Assembly: GCF_000733775.1 (NCBI RefSeq)
Contig: NZ_JPOE01000005.1
Coordinates: 434,001 to 498,000, forward strand
Source of the DNA: Thiomonas sp. FB-Cd
GTDB taxonomy: Bacteria > Pseudomonadota > Gammaproteobacteria > Burkholderiales > Burkholderiaceae_C
Direction: 5' to 3'
Length of the DNA: 64,000 nucleotides
The first letter of the stretch is position 1; every line of letters starts with the position of its first letter. Below the pieces are notes generated by a model. The model searched no databases. It saw nothing but the letters and a program-made list of their open reading frames with translations, and was not told the DNA's origin. A program made the position numbers and the translations under genes. This document shows, in pieces, positions 8,636-16,764 of this stretch.

Positions 8636-9268
8636 ATGTTTAAGAAGCTCGTCCCGATCCATGAAGCCGCCGAAGCGCTCGGCGTGTCGGCGCAGACCTT
8701 GCGCCGATGGGAGCGCGAAGGACGGCTCTTGCCTGACGAGCGCACGGCGGGCGGGCGTCGCCGCTATGACCTTGCGCGGCTCAAGCCGGAGATGTTTCGC
8801 GCGCAAGTCGATGCCGCACGCAAGACCGTGGCGTATGCGCGTGTGTCCAGCCACGACCAGAAGGACGATCTGGAGAGGCAGAAGCAGGTCTTGGAGATTT
8901 ACTGCGCCCGGCAGGGCTGGACGTTCGAAGTCATTGCCGACCTCGGCACGGGCATGAACTACCACAAGAAAGGGCTCAAGCGCCTGCTGGACGCCATCAT
9001 TGGCGGCGAAGTCGGGCGCTTGGTCATCACGCACAAAGACGGCCTGCTGCGCTTTGGCGCGGAACTCGTGTTCGCGATTTGCGAGGCCAAGGGCGTGGAA
9101 GTCGTCATTCTCAACCAAGGGGAGGACGCGACGTTCGAGGAAGATTTGGCGAAGGACGTTCTGGAGATCATCACCGTGTTTTCGGCGCGGCTGTATGGAA
9201 GCCGCTCGCGCAAGAACCAGAAGCTCATCGACGCCGTGCGCGGCGTTGTGGAAGGCACGGCACCATGA
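8636..9268 (+). CDS. tnpA: IS607-family serine recombinase
   Basis: About 210 residues. Residues 6-50 form a MerR-like helix-turn-helix (HEAAEALGVSAQTLRRWERE followed by a GGRRRYD wing). The resolvase-type catalytic domain starts at VAYARVSSHDQ; the nucleophile is Ser-71 or Ser-72, with the conserved arginines in LERQKQ and in the YGSRSRK segment. Such enzymes move the element through a circular intermediate using a serine-DNA linkage. An upstream TTG at 8630 could add two residues, but the ATG at 8636 is the more natural start. The stop overlaps the tnpB ATG. Confidence 0.92.
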   Translation: MFKKLVPIHEAAEALGVSAQTLRRWEREGRLLPDERTAGGRRRYDLARLKPEMFRAQVDAARKTVAYARVSSHDQKDDLERQKQVLEIYCARQGWTFEVIADLGTGMNYHKKGLKRLLDAIIGGEVGRLVITHKDGLLRFGAELVFAICEAKGVEVVILNQGEDATFEEDLAKDVLEIITVFSARLYGSRSRKNQKLIDAVRGVVEGTAP

Positions 9269-10467
9269 TCCTCGCCCACAAGATCGCGCTCGATCCGAAC
9301 AACGCGCAGGCGACCTACTTTGCCCGCGCATGTGGCGTTGCGCGCTTCGCCTACAACTGGGCGCTGGCGGAGTGGAAGAGGCAATATGAAGCGACCAAGG
9401 CCGATTCAGCCCTTCCGAAACCTTCGCAGATGTCGCTGCGCCGCCAGTTGAACGCCATCAAGCGCGAGCAGTTCCCGTGGATGCTCGAAGTCACGAAGAA
9501 CGCGCCGCAAATGGCGATCATCCAGTTGGGCGAAGCGTTCAACAATTTTTTCAAGAAGCACGCCCGCTACCCGACGTTCCGACGCAAGGGCGTTCACGAC
9601 CGCTTTACCCTGACCAACGACCAGTTCAGCGTCGAAGGCTCCCGTATTCGCATCCCGGCCCTTGGCTGGGTGCGCATGCGCGAACCCTTGCGCTTTGAAG
9701 GCAAGATCACCTCGGCGACCGTCTCCCGTGTCGCCGATCGCTGGTTCGCCTCCATCGCCGTCGAAACCCAAGATACTTCGCATCTGGCCCAAGCCGAAAA
9801 CCAAGGCATGGTCGGTGTGGATTTGGGTATCCAGGCGCTGGCGACACTCTCAACGGGAGAAGTTGTTCACGGCCCCAAGGCCCTTGCCATGTTGCTGGCC
9901 CGGCTTCGGCGCACGTCCAGGTCTCTGAGCCGCAAGGTTAAGGGATCGGCCAATCGGCGCAAGGCAAGGGCAAAGCTGGCAAAGCTGCACGCGCGCATTG
10001 CCAACGTGCGGCAAGATGGGCTGCAGAAGCTCAGCGCCGATCTCACGCGTCGGTTCTCGACCATCGTGCTCGAAGACCTGAACGTGCGCGGCATGGTGCG
10101 AAACCGCCATCTGGCGCGTGCAGTCTCCGACATGGGCTTTGCGGAGTTTCGCCGTCAGGTCGAGTACAAGGCTGCGATGCGCGGCGGTGAAGTCATCCTC
10201 GCCGATCGCTTCTACCCGAGCAGCAAGACATGCTCGGGCTGCGGTCATGTGCTGGACGTGCTGCCGCTATCGGTGCGCGAATGGACGTGTCCGGCCTGTG
10301 GCGCGGCGCACGACCGCGATCACAACGCCGCCGTGAACCTCAAGAACCTGGCCGCAAGTTCTGCGGTTTCAGCCTGTGGAGAGGAAGGCTCTGGCGCGCG
10401 CCGCAAGGCTCGCGTGAAACCGGCTTCGACGAAGCAGGAAGTCAGCTTCGATCATGTTTGCGCATGA
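9265..10467 (+). CDS. tnpB: TnpB RNA-guided nuclease of the IS607-type element
   Basis: This 400-residue protein begins with an ATG overlapping the recombinase stop. The RuvC-like nuclease residues are all present: Asp-186 in VGVDLGIQ, Glu-270 in VLEDLNVRGM and Asp-352 in AHDRDHNAAVN. The zinc finger has Cys-323, Cys-326, Cys-342 and Cys-345. Characterised TnpB proteins are nucleases guided by an RNA made from the right end of their own element, helping the element persist at a site. The intact active site suggests this copy can work. The open frame upstream of 9265 is an overlap with the recombinase in another frame and is not part of the gene. Confidence 0.95.
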   Translation: MILAHKIALDPNNAQATYFARACGVARFAYNWALAEWKRQYEATKADSALPKPSQMSLRRQLNAIKREQFPWMLEVTKNAPQMAIIQLGEAFNNFFKKHARYPTFRRKGVHDRFTLTNDQFSVEGSRIRIPALGWVRMREPLRFEGKITSATVSRVADRWFASIAVETQDTSHLAQAENQGMVGVDLGIQALATLSTGEVVHGPKALAMLLARLRRTSRSLSRKVKGSANRRKARAKLAKLHARIANVRQDGLQKLSADLTRRFSTIVLEDLNVRGMVRNRHLARAVSDMGFAEFRRQVEYKAAMRGGEVILADRFYPSSKTCSGCGHVLDVLPLSVREWTCPACGAAHDRDHNAAVNLKNLAASSAVSACGEEGSGARRKARVKPASTKQEVSFDHVCA

Positions 10468-10506
10468 TCGAGCAAGTCTGACGGAGCGGTAAGCGTTCAT
10501 GCGCAA
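10449..10506 (+). ncRNA. Probable omega-RNA 3' region / right end of IS607-type element
   Basis: Two perfect stems compete here. CGATCATG (10449-10456) pairs with CATGATCG (10463-10470) across the tnpB stop, or TTGCGCATGA (10458-10467) pairs with TCATGCGCAA (10497-10506). Guide RNAs of known TnpB systems come from this position. The exact 3' border, after which the guide would begin, cannot be defined without a second copy of the element. Confidence 0.4.
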
Positions 10507-10589
10507 ATTAGGCGGCGCCAACCGCCATCGTGCCTGGAATGCACTGCATTTGCGCCGGCACCCGATCATTGTCGAGAGGATTTACATCG

Positions 10590-11219
10590 ATGTACCTTCC
10601 GAGGCATTTTGAGCAGACCGACCCTGCGGCGGTGCGCACACTCATCAGCAGCCATCCCTTGGCGACTTTGGTCACGTTGGGCAGCGAGGGCCTCGACGCG
10701 AATCTTGTCCCCTTCCTGCTCGTCGAGGAGGCAAGCAAGATTTACCTTCGTGGGCATGTAGCACGGGCGAACCCGGCGTGGAGGTGCACGCGGGACGGCA
10801 GCGAGGCGCTCGCCGTGTTCCGTGGGCCCGACGCTTACGTCAGCCCCAGTTGGTATCCGAGCAAAACCGAGACGCGCAAGGTCGTGCCAACGTGGGCCTA
10901 CGTGGCGGTCCACGCACGAGGAGTGCTTTGCATCAAGGACGAAGGGCTCTGGGTGCGCCAGCTGGTCGAAGCCCTGACAATGCAGCATGAGGCCGGACGT
11001 ACCCCACCCTGGGCGGTGGCAGACGCGCCTGCGGATTACATGGACGCCATGGTCAAGGCCGTAGTCGGCATTGAAATCGAGGTGTCGCATCTCCAAGGCA
11101 AATGGAAGCTTTGCCAGGACGATGGCCCACGTGATTGTGCGGGGGTGGCGGCTGGGCTACGGAATGGCGGCGCCAAGATCCCTGTCACTATGGCCGATCT
11201 CATCGAGCGAGGCACTTAG
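10590..11219 (+). CDS. PaiB-like FMN-binding protein
   Basis: A 209-residue protein of the PaiB (FMN-binding split-barrel) family. It opens MYLPRHFEQTDPAAVRTLI and contains HPLATLVTLGSEGLDANLVPFLL, RGHVARANPAW, and AYVSPSWYPSK followed by VPTWAYVAVHARG, all typical of the family. Bacillus PaiB has been linked to repression of protease and sporulation genes, but most homologues are uncharacterised flavin or heme binders. The ATG at 10590 is preferred over an earlier one at 10530, because GAGAGGA lies just before it and homologous sequence starts there. It lies directly after the IS607-type element. Confidence 0.9.
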   Translation: MYLPRHFEQTDPAAVRTLISSHPLATLVTLGSEGLDANLVPFLLVEEASKIYLRGHVARANPAWRCTRDGSEALAVFRGPDAYVSPSWYPSKTETRKVVPTWAYVAVHARGVLCIKDEGLWVRQLVEALTMQHEAGRTPPWAVADAPADYMDAMVKAVVGIEIEVSHLQGKWKLCQDDGPRDCAGVAAGLRNGGAKIPVTMADLIERGT

Positions 11220-11631
11220 CCTCTTGACATCCTCACCGCCCTTGGCTGTCGCCACCGCTTGCGCGGAAAGGGCAGAGATTCCTACGGCGCTCACCCCTGC
11301 ATCGAGCCGGGAAGAGTCGCTTCGGTGGGTTCCTGTTGCTGGCGGCCTAACTGCACCACGCACTTGGCAGGCGATCCGGGCGCGTCCCGCCATCATTGCA
11401 GGATAAATAGACAGCACAAGAGAACACCCGGCAAGTCTGACAAGGATGCCTGTGGCATCCGCGCTATCCTTCCCGTCCTGAACAGCGGGGCTTGTCGCGC
11501 ATCGGGTCATCGCATACCGACTGCAGGCGCATCAGATCCGGCTGAGAGCCTCAGGCATGCGAACCTCGTGTTCAGGCACGCATCAGAGCTGGCGCGGGGC
11601 CCCGCGCTCATGCCGGAGCCCCACTCGCTCA
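11220..11631. other. Intergenic stretch without a recognised gene
   Basis: About 410 bp; the open frames across it do not read as proteins. A perfect GC palindrome, GCGCGGGGCCCCGCGC, lies at 11592-11607, just past the 3' end of the minus-strand PepSY gene, and might help terminate it, although no T-run follows. Confidence 0.45.
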
Positions 11632-11946
11632 TCAGTCCTTGTTCGGACCCTCGACGCTGTTCTCCAAGACTGCGCCCGTCTTGGCGTCCACGCCGATTTC
11701 GTGCTCGGCCTGGCCGACTTTCACGTCAAACGAGTAGCGCAGACCGCTGCCACCCTTTTCATGCTCCAGTTCCTGGTCCGTGATGGTGGCGCCAGGAATG
11801 GCCTTCAGGGCGATGGCTCTGGCTTGCTCCAGCGTGACTTTGGCGTCCTTGGTGTATTGCTGGCCATCAAAGGCATGGGCGGTGACTGCAGTGCCCAATC
11901 CGAGGGCAATCGCGCTGGCGGCAAGGAAGGATTTGCTCAATTTCAT
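11632..11946 (-). CDS. Exported PepSY-domain protein
   Basis: A 104-residue precursor. Residues 1-25 (MKLSKSFLAASAIALGLG through TAHA) are a classical Sec signal peptide with AxA-type cleavage before FDGQQY. The mature part is one PepSY domain, with VTLEQARAIALKAIPG, the helix preceding a beta hairpin, and YSFDVKVGQAEHEIGVDAKTG. PepSY domains are thought to bind peptides or inhibit proteases; small periplasmic ones often accompany two-component systems or cytochromes, but none is adjacent here. The gene stands alone with about 370 bp of non-coding DNA upstream. Confidence 0.9.
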   Translation of the reverse strand: MKLSKSFLAASAIALGLGTAVTAHAFDGQQYTKDAKVTLEQARAIALKAIPGATITDQELEHEKGGSGLRYSFDVKVGQAEHEIGVDAKTGAVLENSVEGPNKD

Positions 11947-12316
11947 GGTGATACTCCATCAATGGTGTTGAACGATGCCTCTGCGGAGAAACCGAGAGGC
12001 GGCGCATTTCAATTGCGTTGATGAGAGTGTCATGCCACAAACTTAGCTTATGCCGAGTGGAGTATTAGACATGGCTTAGCGCGCTGGAAATCCCGCGCCT
12101 TTCCCCGCGCATGCGCGGGGTCGCACTTGTGCTGGCTTGGTTTCAGCGGCAACCCCTAAACTGAGACCGCGTGCACCTCTTGCGGAGCGCGCCCAGTGAC
12201 GTACCGACCATTGCGCGCCCTTGAATGGCGCGACAGGCTCTCATCGACCAGGACACTCGAATGCGCGCAGTCCGGACGGTGAAAGCCATCGTTTAACGGA
12301 CCAAGACCGGGGGGAT
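11947..12316. other. Divergent intergenic region with GC-rich palindrome
   Basis: No gene is seen. CCCCGCGC-AT-GCGCGGGG forms an 18-bp perfect palindrome at 12103-12120. The region should hold the promoters of the leftward PepSY gene and of the rightward PH-domain gene; no strong promoter hexamers were picked out. Confidence 0.4.
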
Positions 12317-12763
12317 ATGAGCTACATCAACCGCAATCTGCTTAGCAACGAGGACGTCATGTTTCGCGGTCACCTCAGCCGCGTCATCTTCATCTCTCCT
12401 TCCCTGATCGTGCTCCTGGGCCTCGCCGTCCTCGCTCTTGATGGCGATATCGCGTCCATCGGCGTCATTCTCCTGGCTGCCGGATTGGCGGGATTCCTCA
12501 GCGCCTTTGTCCGTTACCAGACGTCCGAGTTTGCAGTGACCAACAAGAGGGTCATCATGAAAGTCGGCCTCATTCGCAGGACGTCCGTGGAAATCGTCCT
12601 CAACAAAATAGAGAGCATCAAAGTCGACCAAGGGATTGCGGGAAGGATTTTCGACTACGGCTCGATTGCGATAGTCGGCACTGGTGGCACGCACGACCCG
12701 TTTCACAGGATTGCGGCTCCGCTGCAGTTCCGGCGGGCCGTGCAAGAGCAGTTGGCGGGATAG
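12317..12763 (+). CDS. Bacterial PH-domain membrane protein (YdbS-like)
   Basis: A 148-residue protein. After MSYINRNLLSNEDVMFRG, two hydrophobic segments (about residues 20-58) are separated by a short acidic loop (DGDIAS). They are followed by a bPH2 domain: YQTSEFAVTNKRVIMKVG, IVLNKIESIKVDQGIAGRIF and YGSIAIVGTGGTHDPFHRI. Function of these small PH proteins is unknown; they sit at the inner membrane. The ATG at 12317 follows GGGGGGAT; an earlier in-frame start at 12221 has no family-like sequence after it. The frame stops at LAG, but a zinc-ribbon-like segment continues in another frame just downstream. Confidence 0.85.
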   Translation: MSYINRNLLSNEDVMFRGHLSRVIFISPSLIVLLGLAVLALDGDIASIGVILLAAGLAGFLSAFVRYQTSEFAVTNKRVIMKVGLIRRTSVEIVLNKIESIKVDQGIAGRIFDYGSIAIVGTGGTHDPFHRIAAPLQFRRAVQEQLAG

Positions 12764-12900
12764 ATCTCACCGCGACGCACAAGCCGCGAGGCAACAGCCA
12801 ACCGCTGCTGCCGAACTCCGAGCCGATCTCCTTTGCTGCCCAACTCAGCGCCGACAACGCCAACATCTTCTGCAATTCCTGCGGCACCAGGATGGTCTGG
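12764..12900 (+). other. Possible frameshifted zinc-ribbon tail of the PH-domain gene
   Basis: In a shifted frame directly after the PH-domain stop the DNA reads a polar linker (HKPRGNSQPLLPNSEP) and then NIFCNSCGTRMVW, half of a zinc ribbon. PH-domain proteins with such C-terminal ribbons are plausible relatives. The frame then runs on without family-like sequence, so this may be decay or chance. From about 12900 to 13334 nothing coding was seen. Confidence 0.3.
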
Positions 12901-13334
12901 CTCCCAAGGTCTGCTGCGACCTGGAAAGGCCGGACGAGTGCGACGGACTCTTTCACTTGGCCTCCTCTGTGTCGGAGGGGGGTCAGTTCTCAATGTCGCC
13001 TGACATGAGTTGCCTCCGAGAATCGTCTGCGAGCTCAATGGGATTCCGGCGCAGCGAGTATTGCAGCCGCATGGACCAGCGAGTCGCAACGCGACGCCTC
13101 TAACGCAGCCGCGCTTGGATCCTCGAGCGGGCGGCGACCATCGCATCAACATGGCGTGGATCGCGACTGCTGACAACGCCATCCCAACAACTGCCAGCAT
13201 TGGCGCAACGCGGCAACCATTCGATATAGCTCCTTCGGGCTGAATTCAAGGGCGCAAAGCATTTGAAAGCACCATTTGCTGCAAAGCAACAACGTTGGTG
13301 TGCGCTCTTGAATCCTGTCGAGAAGCTGTTAGAT

Positions 13335-13348
13335 TAGGGTTAACCCTA
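13335..13348. promoter_or_regulatory. Perfect 14-bp palindrome TAGGGTTAACCCTA
   Basis: The palindrome lies 38 bp before the start of the DUF3563 gene, in the position of a promoter core or an operator; TTGAAT lies about 20 bp upstream. Its symmetry suits a dimeric regulator. No regulator gene is adjacent. Confidence 0.5.
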
Positions 13349-13385
13349 GTTTCTATGACAACACTCCTCACGAGGGAGAAGCACC

Positions 13386-13592
13386 ATGGCCGCATTCAAG
13401 CAATTTCTTCAAAAAGTTTTTTCAGGCATTGAGTCGCAGGAGCAGCTTGACGAGGATTACCTCGCCCAATCTGTCGATACAGCAGACCTCGAGCGTCGTA
13501 TCCACGACCTCGAGTACCGCGGCACGGCTCACGATAGTTTTCCGCTGCATGCCGCGCTCACGGGTCATGAAGGGCGGAGGTTTCTGTGGTAG
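13386..13592 (+). CDS. DUF3563 family small protein
   Basis: A 68-residue protein. The core DEDYLAQSVDTADLERRIHDLEYR matches DUF3563, short proteins of beta- and gammaproteobacteria with no known function. A GAGGGAGAAG ribosome binding site precedes the ATG. No signal peptide or membrane segment is present. A perfect palindrome upstream suggests dedicated regulation. The stop overlaps a possible GTG start of the following weak ORF. Confidence 0.8.
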   Translation: MAAFKQFLQKVFSGIESQEQLDEDYLAQSVDTADLERRIHDLEYRGTAHDSFPLHAALTGHEGRRFLW

Positions 13593-13849
13593 CCGCCTAC
13601 CCATCTGCCTATAGTCCAGCCTGCCCTCCAGCGCCGTGCGACGGGTTGGTGGGCATTGGCGACGGCGTGCCCTTTGCCTCGGCAGCCAAGGCGCTCTTGC
13701 GCGTGCCCTTTGATGCAATGCGTGAGCAGTACGCGAGCGCGGTCCGAGCTGGGCTCATCGAGCGCTCCCTGCTTGACTCAGCACGCTTTGAGCGTAAGCT
13801 TGGCAGTCTTGAACGTGCCACGCTAGGCCCTTGGGCACGGCGTGTTTGA
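13586..13849 (+). CDS. Hypothetical ORF, weak
   Basis: An 87-residue frame starts at a GTG that overlaps the DUF3563 stop by 7 bases. Its second half (ALLRVPFDAMREQYASAVRA and SARFERKLGSLERATL) looks like amphipathic helices, whereas the start is Pro/Ala-rich. No family is recognised. The coupled start argues for it; the lack of a clear match argues against. Confidence 0.3.
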   Translation: MVAAYPSAYSPACPPAPCDGLVGIGDGVPFASAAKALLRVPFDAMREQYASAVRAGLIERSLLDSARFERKLGSLERATLGPWARRV

Positions 13850-13934
13850 GCGCTGCCGAACCGATAGCTTGACATGCCCGCTCTGAGGGGCGGCTGCTTG
13901 TGGCTGGTCCAAGTCAAGCCAAGACAGGCGCCAA

Positions 13935-14171
13935 ATGACCTTCAACTGTGAGCCGCCCATGGATGCAGCCATTCTCGAATCAGTGTTGACCTGCCCGCAC
14001 TGTGGCTTCGCCAAGCTGGAGACCATGCCCACGGACGCATGTCAGTTCTTCTACGAGTGTCAGCAGTGCAAGGCGGTTCTGCGACCACTGCCCGGCGACT
14101 GCTGCGTGTACTGCTCGTACGGGTCGGTTCCATGTCCGTCCGTGCAGCTGCAGCGGGCGAGTGCCGCCTGA
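13935..14171 (+). CDS. GDCCVxC-motif small Cys-rich protein
   Basis: A 78-residue protein with a zinc-ribbon-like first half (LTCPHCGFAKLETMPTDAC, then CQQCKAVL) and the signature GDCCVYCSYGSVPCP. In this family some members carry selenocysteine in place of the first Cys of the CC pair; here both are Cys. The role is unknown, but the motif suggests metal binding or thiol redox chemistry. ATG 13959 (MDAAILESVLTCPHC) is an alternative start closer to the usual family N-terminus. It stands alone. Confidence 0.82.
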   Translation: MTFNCEPPMDAAILESVLTCPHCGFAKLETMPTDACQFFYECQQCKAVLRPLPGDCCVYCSYGSVPCPSVQLQRASAA

Positions 14172-14495
14172 TGTTGCGCAGCATTTCGGTCTCGTCCAAA
14201 AACTCTGCGTCAATTGTCTTCGCGCCCGACCCGCGCGCCCCCTTGATCACCCACACTCATCACTTACCGTGTCGAGAATGGTCATCGTGATGCGCCGTCG
14301 GCGCTAGTGCGAAGACTGCTAAGCGCAAAGTCTGTCGGCCAAACGAACCGGCTCCATTCGGGGCAGCATAGCCACACCCCTGCAGGCGTCGCTGTTCGTG
14401 ACTACCATGCGGTGGCTGGTCCGGTGCATGCATCGCAGGCATTGACCCAGGGCCGCTCGGCCCGTTCCTCGACAACCCTGCACAAAGGAGACATC
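14172..14495. other. Intergenic stretch before tpx, no gene recognised
   Basis: About 320 bp. A minus-strand frame near 14256-14170 reads KTIDAEFLDETEMLRNIRR, which looks protein-like for a short distance before running into the antisense of the GDCCVxC gene; it could be a remnant, but no family was identified. Confidence 0.35.
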
Positions 14496-14996
14496 ATGGC
14501 TCAAGTCACACTCCACGGCTCCCATATTGAAGTCAACGGCCATTTACCGCAGCCAGGCAGTAAGGCGCCGGCGTTCAAGCTGACCAACAAGGAACTGGCT
14601 GACGTCGGGCTGGATGCATTCGCCGGCAAGCGCAAGGTCCTCAACATCGTGCCGTCGCTGGACACGCCAACCTGTGCACAGTCAACGCGACATTTCAATG
14701 CCGACGCGGGAAAGATGCACAACACGGTCGTGCTTGTGATTTCCGCTGACCTTCCGTTTGGCGCCAGCCGCTTTTGCAGCGTGGAGGGTCTGAATAACGT
14801 CATCACGCTTTCGACCTTCCGTCACCCTGAGTTCATGCAAGAGTATGGCGTCAAGATCGCCACCGGGCCACTCGTGGGCGTGACCGCGCGCGCAGTGGTG
14901 GTGCTCGATGAACACGACAAGGTTCTGCATTCGGAGCTCGTACCGGAAATCGGCAACGAGCCGAACTATGCTGCAGCGCTAGCAGCACTGCAGTAA
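14496..14996 (+). CDS. tpx: Thiol peroxidase Tpx
   Basis: A 166-residue atypical 2-Cys peroxiredoxin that reduces hydrogen and alkyl peroxides with thioredoxin. Family marks: [15 protein letters not shown] at the N-terminus, PGSKAPAF, the peroxidatic Cys in [15 protein letters not shown], the resolving Cys in [19 protein letters not shown], and [27 protein letters not shown] at the end in two parts. AAAGGAG lies 6 bases before the ATG, which fixes the start; the frame extends further upstream without meaning. Monocistronic, convergent with glpK. Confidence 0.96.
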   Translation: MAQVTLHGSHIEVNGHLPQPGSKAPAFKLTNKELADVGLDAFAGKRKVLNIVPSLDTPTCAQSTRHFNADAGKMHNTVVLVISADLPFGASRFCSVEGLNNVITLSTFRHPEFMQEYGVKIATGPLVGVTARAVVVLDEHDKVLHSELVPEIGNEPNYAAALAALQ

Positions 14997-15073
14997 TCCG
15001 TCCGGGCCATACGCGGCCCCAAACTCGTAGCCCGGCACGGGTGCCGTGTCCCGCCCCAGAACTGCCTGCCTTT

Positions 15074-16600
15074 CTAGGGAGTTAGCGCTTTGCGCACAGC
15101 GTGCTCCCACTCCTGCATGCGCTGGCGCGCGCGCTCCACGCCAAGCTGGGGTAGAAAGCGACGTGCAGGTTTCCATAAGGCCTCAATCGCGTCGGACCCT
15201 GCGTATACACCACAGCTCAGCCCCGCGAGCATGGCCACACCCAGGGCGGTGGTCTCCAGCACCTGTGGGCGCACGACTGGGATGCCAAGAAGGTCCGCCT
15301 GGAATTGCATCAACAGGTCGTTGCTACTGGCGCCCCCATCCACGCGTAACTCGAGTACTTGGCGACCCCCCGCTGCCTGGGTATCCGCGTTCATCGACTC
15401 AAGCAAAGCCGCACTCTGAAATGCAATGCTCTCCAGTGCCGCGCGCGCGACGTGCGCGACCGTCGTGCCGCGGGTGAGCCCGGTGATGGTGCCAGTGGCG
15501 TCGGGCCGCCAATACGGTGCCCCCAAGCCCGTGAATGCAGGCACGAAAACCACGCCACCGCTGTCAGGCACGCTCTGGGCCAATTGCTCCACTTCTGCAC
15601 TCGCGCTGATGGCGTGGAGCCCATCGCGCAGCCATTGCACCACCGCACCGCCCACGAACACGCTACCTTCAAGGGCATACTGCGGTCCCTGACCCGCAGC
15701 TTGGGCAGCTGCGGTCGTAAGCAGCCCATGCTGGCTTTCCTGCGCAACGTCTCCGGTATGGAGGAGTAAAAAACAGCCGGTGCCATATGTGTTTTTCGCC
15801 AATCCGGCCCGCACGCAAGCCTGGCCGAACAATGCGGCCTGCTGATCGCCTGCCATCGCGCCGATGGGCAGGCTGTCGGGTAACAGTCCTGGTGCTGTGT
15901 GTGCATAGCCATACCCGGACGTGTGCACCTGAGGCAATACTTCGCGCGGAATATCGAACGCGGCGAGCAAGACATCATCCCAATCTTGGGTGTGAATGTT
16001 CCACAACAGGGTACGGCTCGCATTGCTCACGTCAGTCGCGTGCACGGCCCGGGCCCGCGTGGCAGCGTCGGCGCCACCTGACAGCATCCAGAGTAGCCAG
16101 GAATCGATGGTCCCAAAGGCGAGCTCTCCCTTTAAAGCCTGCGCACGGGCGCCTGGGATGTTGTCAAAAAGCCACTTGAGCTTCGTGCCTGAGAAATAGG
16201 GATCGAGCAAAAGACCGGTGCGGGCATGCACCTCCGCCTCCAGCCCCTGCGTGCGCAATCCAGCACAAAGGTCCGCGGTACGCCGATCCTGCCAGACGAT
16301 GGCGGGATACAGGGGCTCGCCGGTTGCACGGTTCCACAGCAGCGTGGTTTCACGTTGATTGGTCAGGCCCAACGCCATGACGCGCCGTGCACCCGCCCCC
16401 GCAAGCGCCTCACGCGCGGTGGCGCGCTGGTCGGCCCAGATGCGACGCGCATCATGTTCGACCCAACCAGGACGGGGGTAGCTTTGAGGGAGCTCGCGCT
16501 GGCTGTGCGCCAGTATGGCCCCTTCCTGGTCGAACAAGATGGCGCGCGTGCTGGAGGTCCCCTGATCCAGGGCGAGAATGGCGCATTGGGTATCCGGCAT
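15074..16600 (-). CDS. glpK: Glycerol kinase
   Basis: This 508-residue FGGY kinase phosphorylates glycerol to glycerol 3-phosphate with ATP. Motifs: [16 protein letters not shown] (phosphate-binding loop near residue 10), [34 protein letters not shown], and [13 protein letters not shown], followed by [14 protein letters not shown] stands just before the ATG at 16600; the frame continues upstream without family sequence. No glpF, glpD or glpR is adjacent, so it seems to be a lone gene here. A 6-bp hairpin (CGGCAC/GTGCCG at 15033-15046) lies between it and tpx. Confidence 0.95.
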   Translation of the reverse strand: MPDTQCAILALDQGTSSTRAILFDQEGAILAHSQRELPQSYPRPGWVEHDARRIWADQRATAREALAGAGARRVMALGLTNQRETTLLWNRATGEPLYPAIVWQDRRTADLCAGLRTQGLEAEVHARTGLLLDPYFSGTKLKWLFDNIPGARAQALKGELAFGTIDSWLLWMLSGGADAATRARAVHATDVSNASRTLLWNIHTQDWDDVLLAAFDIPREVLPQVHTSGYGYAHTAPGLLPDSLPIGAMAGDQQAALFGQACVRAGLAKNTYGTGCFLLLHTGDVAQESQHGLLTTAAAQAAGQGPQYALEGSVFVGGAVVQWLRDGLHAISASAEVEQLAQSVPDSGGVVFVPAFTGLGAPYWRPDATGTITGLTRGTTVAHVARAALESIAFQSAALLESMNADTQAAGGRQVLELRVDGGASSNDLLMQFQADLLGIPVVRPQVLETTALGVAMLAGLSCGVYAGSDAIEALWKPARRFLPQLGVERARQRMQEWEHAVRKALTP

Positions 16601-16764
16601 CAAACTCCTTCGACCGGCCGCAGGATCGCGCAGCACGTGGTCTTAGACATTGCAGCATAGCCAGTCGATTCGAACGCCACAAGCCACGTACGCATGCGCA
16701 CGCACCCTAGCCGCTACAGTGAAGGTTTGCCATTTTCATTCCTTGACTCCTCCGGGCCTTACAC

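Larger units (their letters stand above)
8601..10506 (+). mobile_element. IS607-type element (approximate limits)
   Basis: A serine recombinase with an N-terminal MerR-like helix-turn-helix overlaps a TnpB gene by 4 bases, the defining gene order of IS607 elements. IS607 elements have no terminal inverted repeats or long target duplications, so the ends cannot be fixed from one copy. The limits given run from the TTGCGCGA repeats ahead of the recombinase to the inverted repeat after tnpB. Both proteins look intact. Confidence 0.8.

Noticed and set aside
11259-11783. 174-residue plus-strand frame
   Set aside because: Overlaps the antisense of the PepSY gene and has no protein-like pattern.
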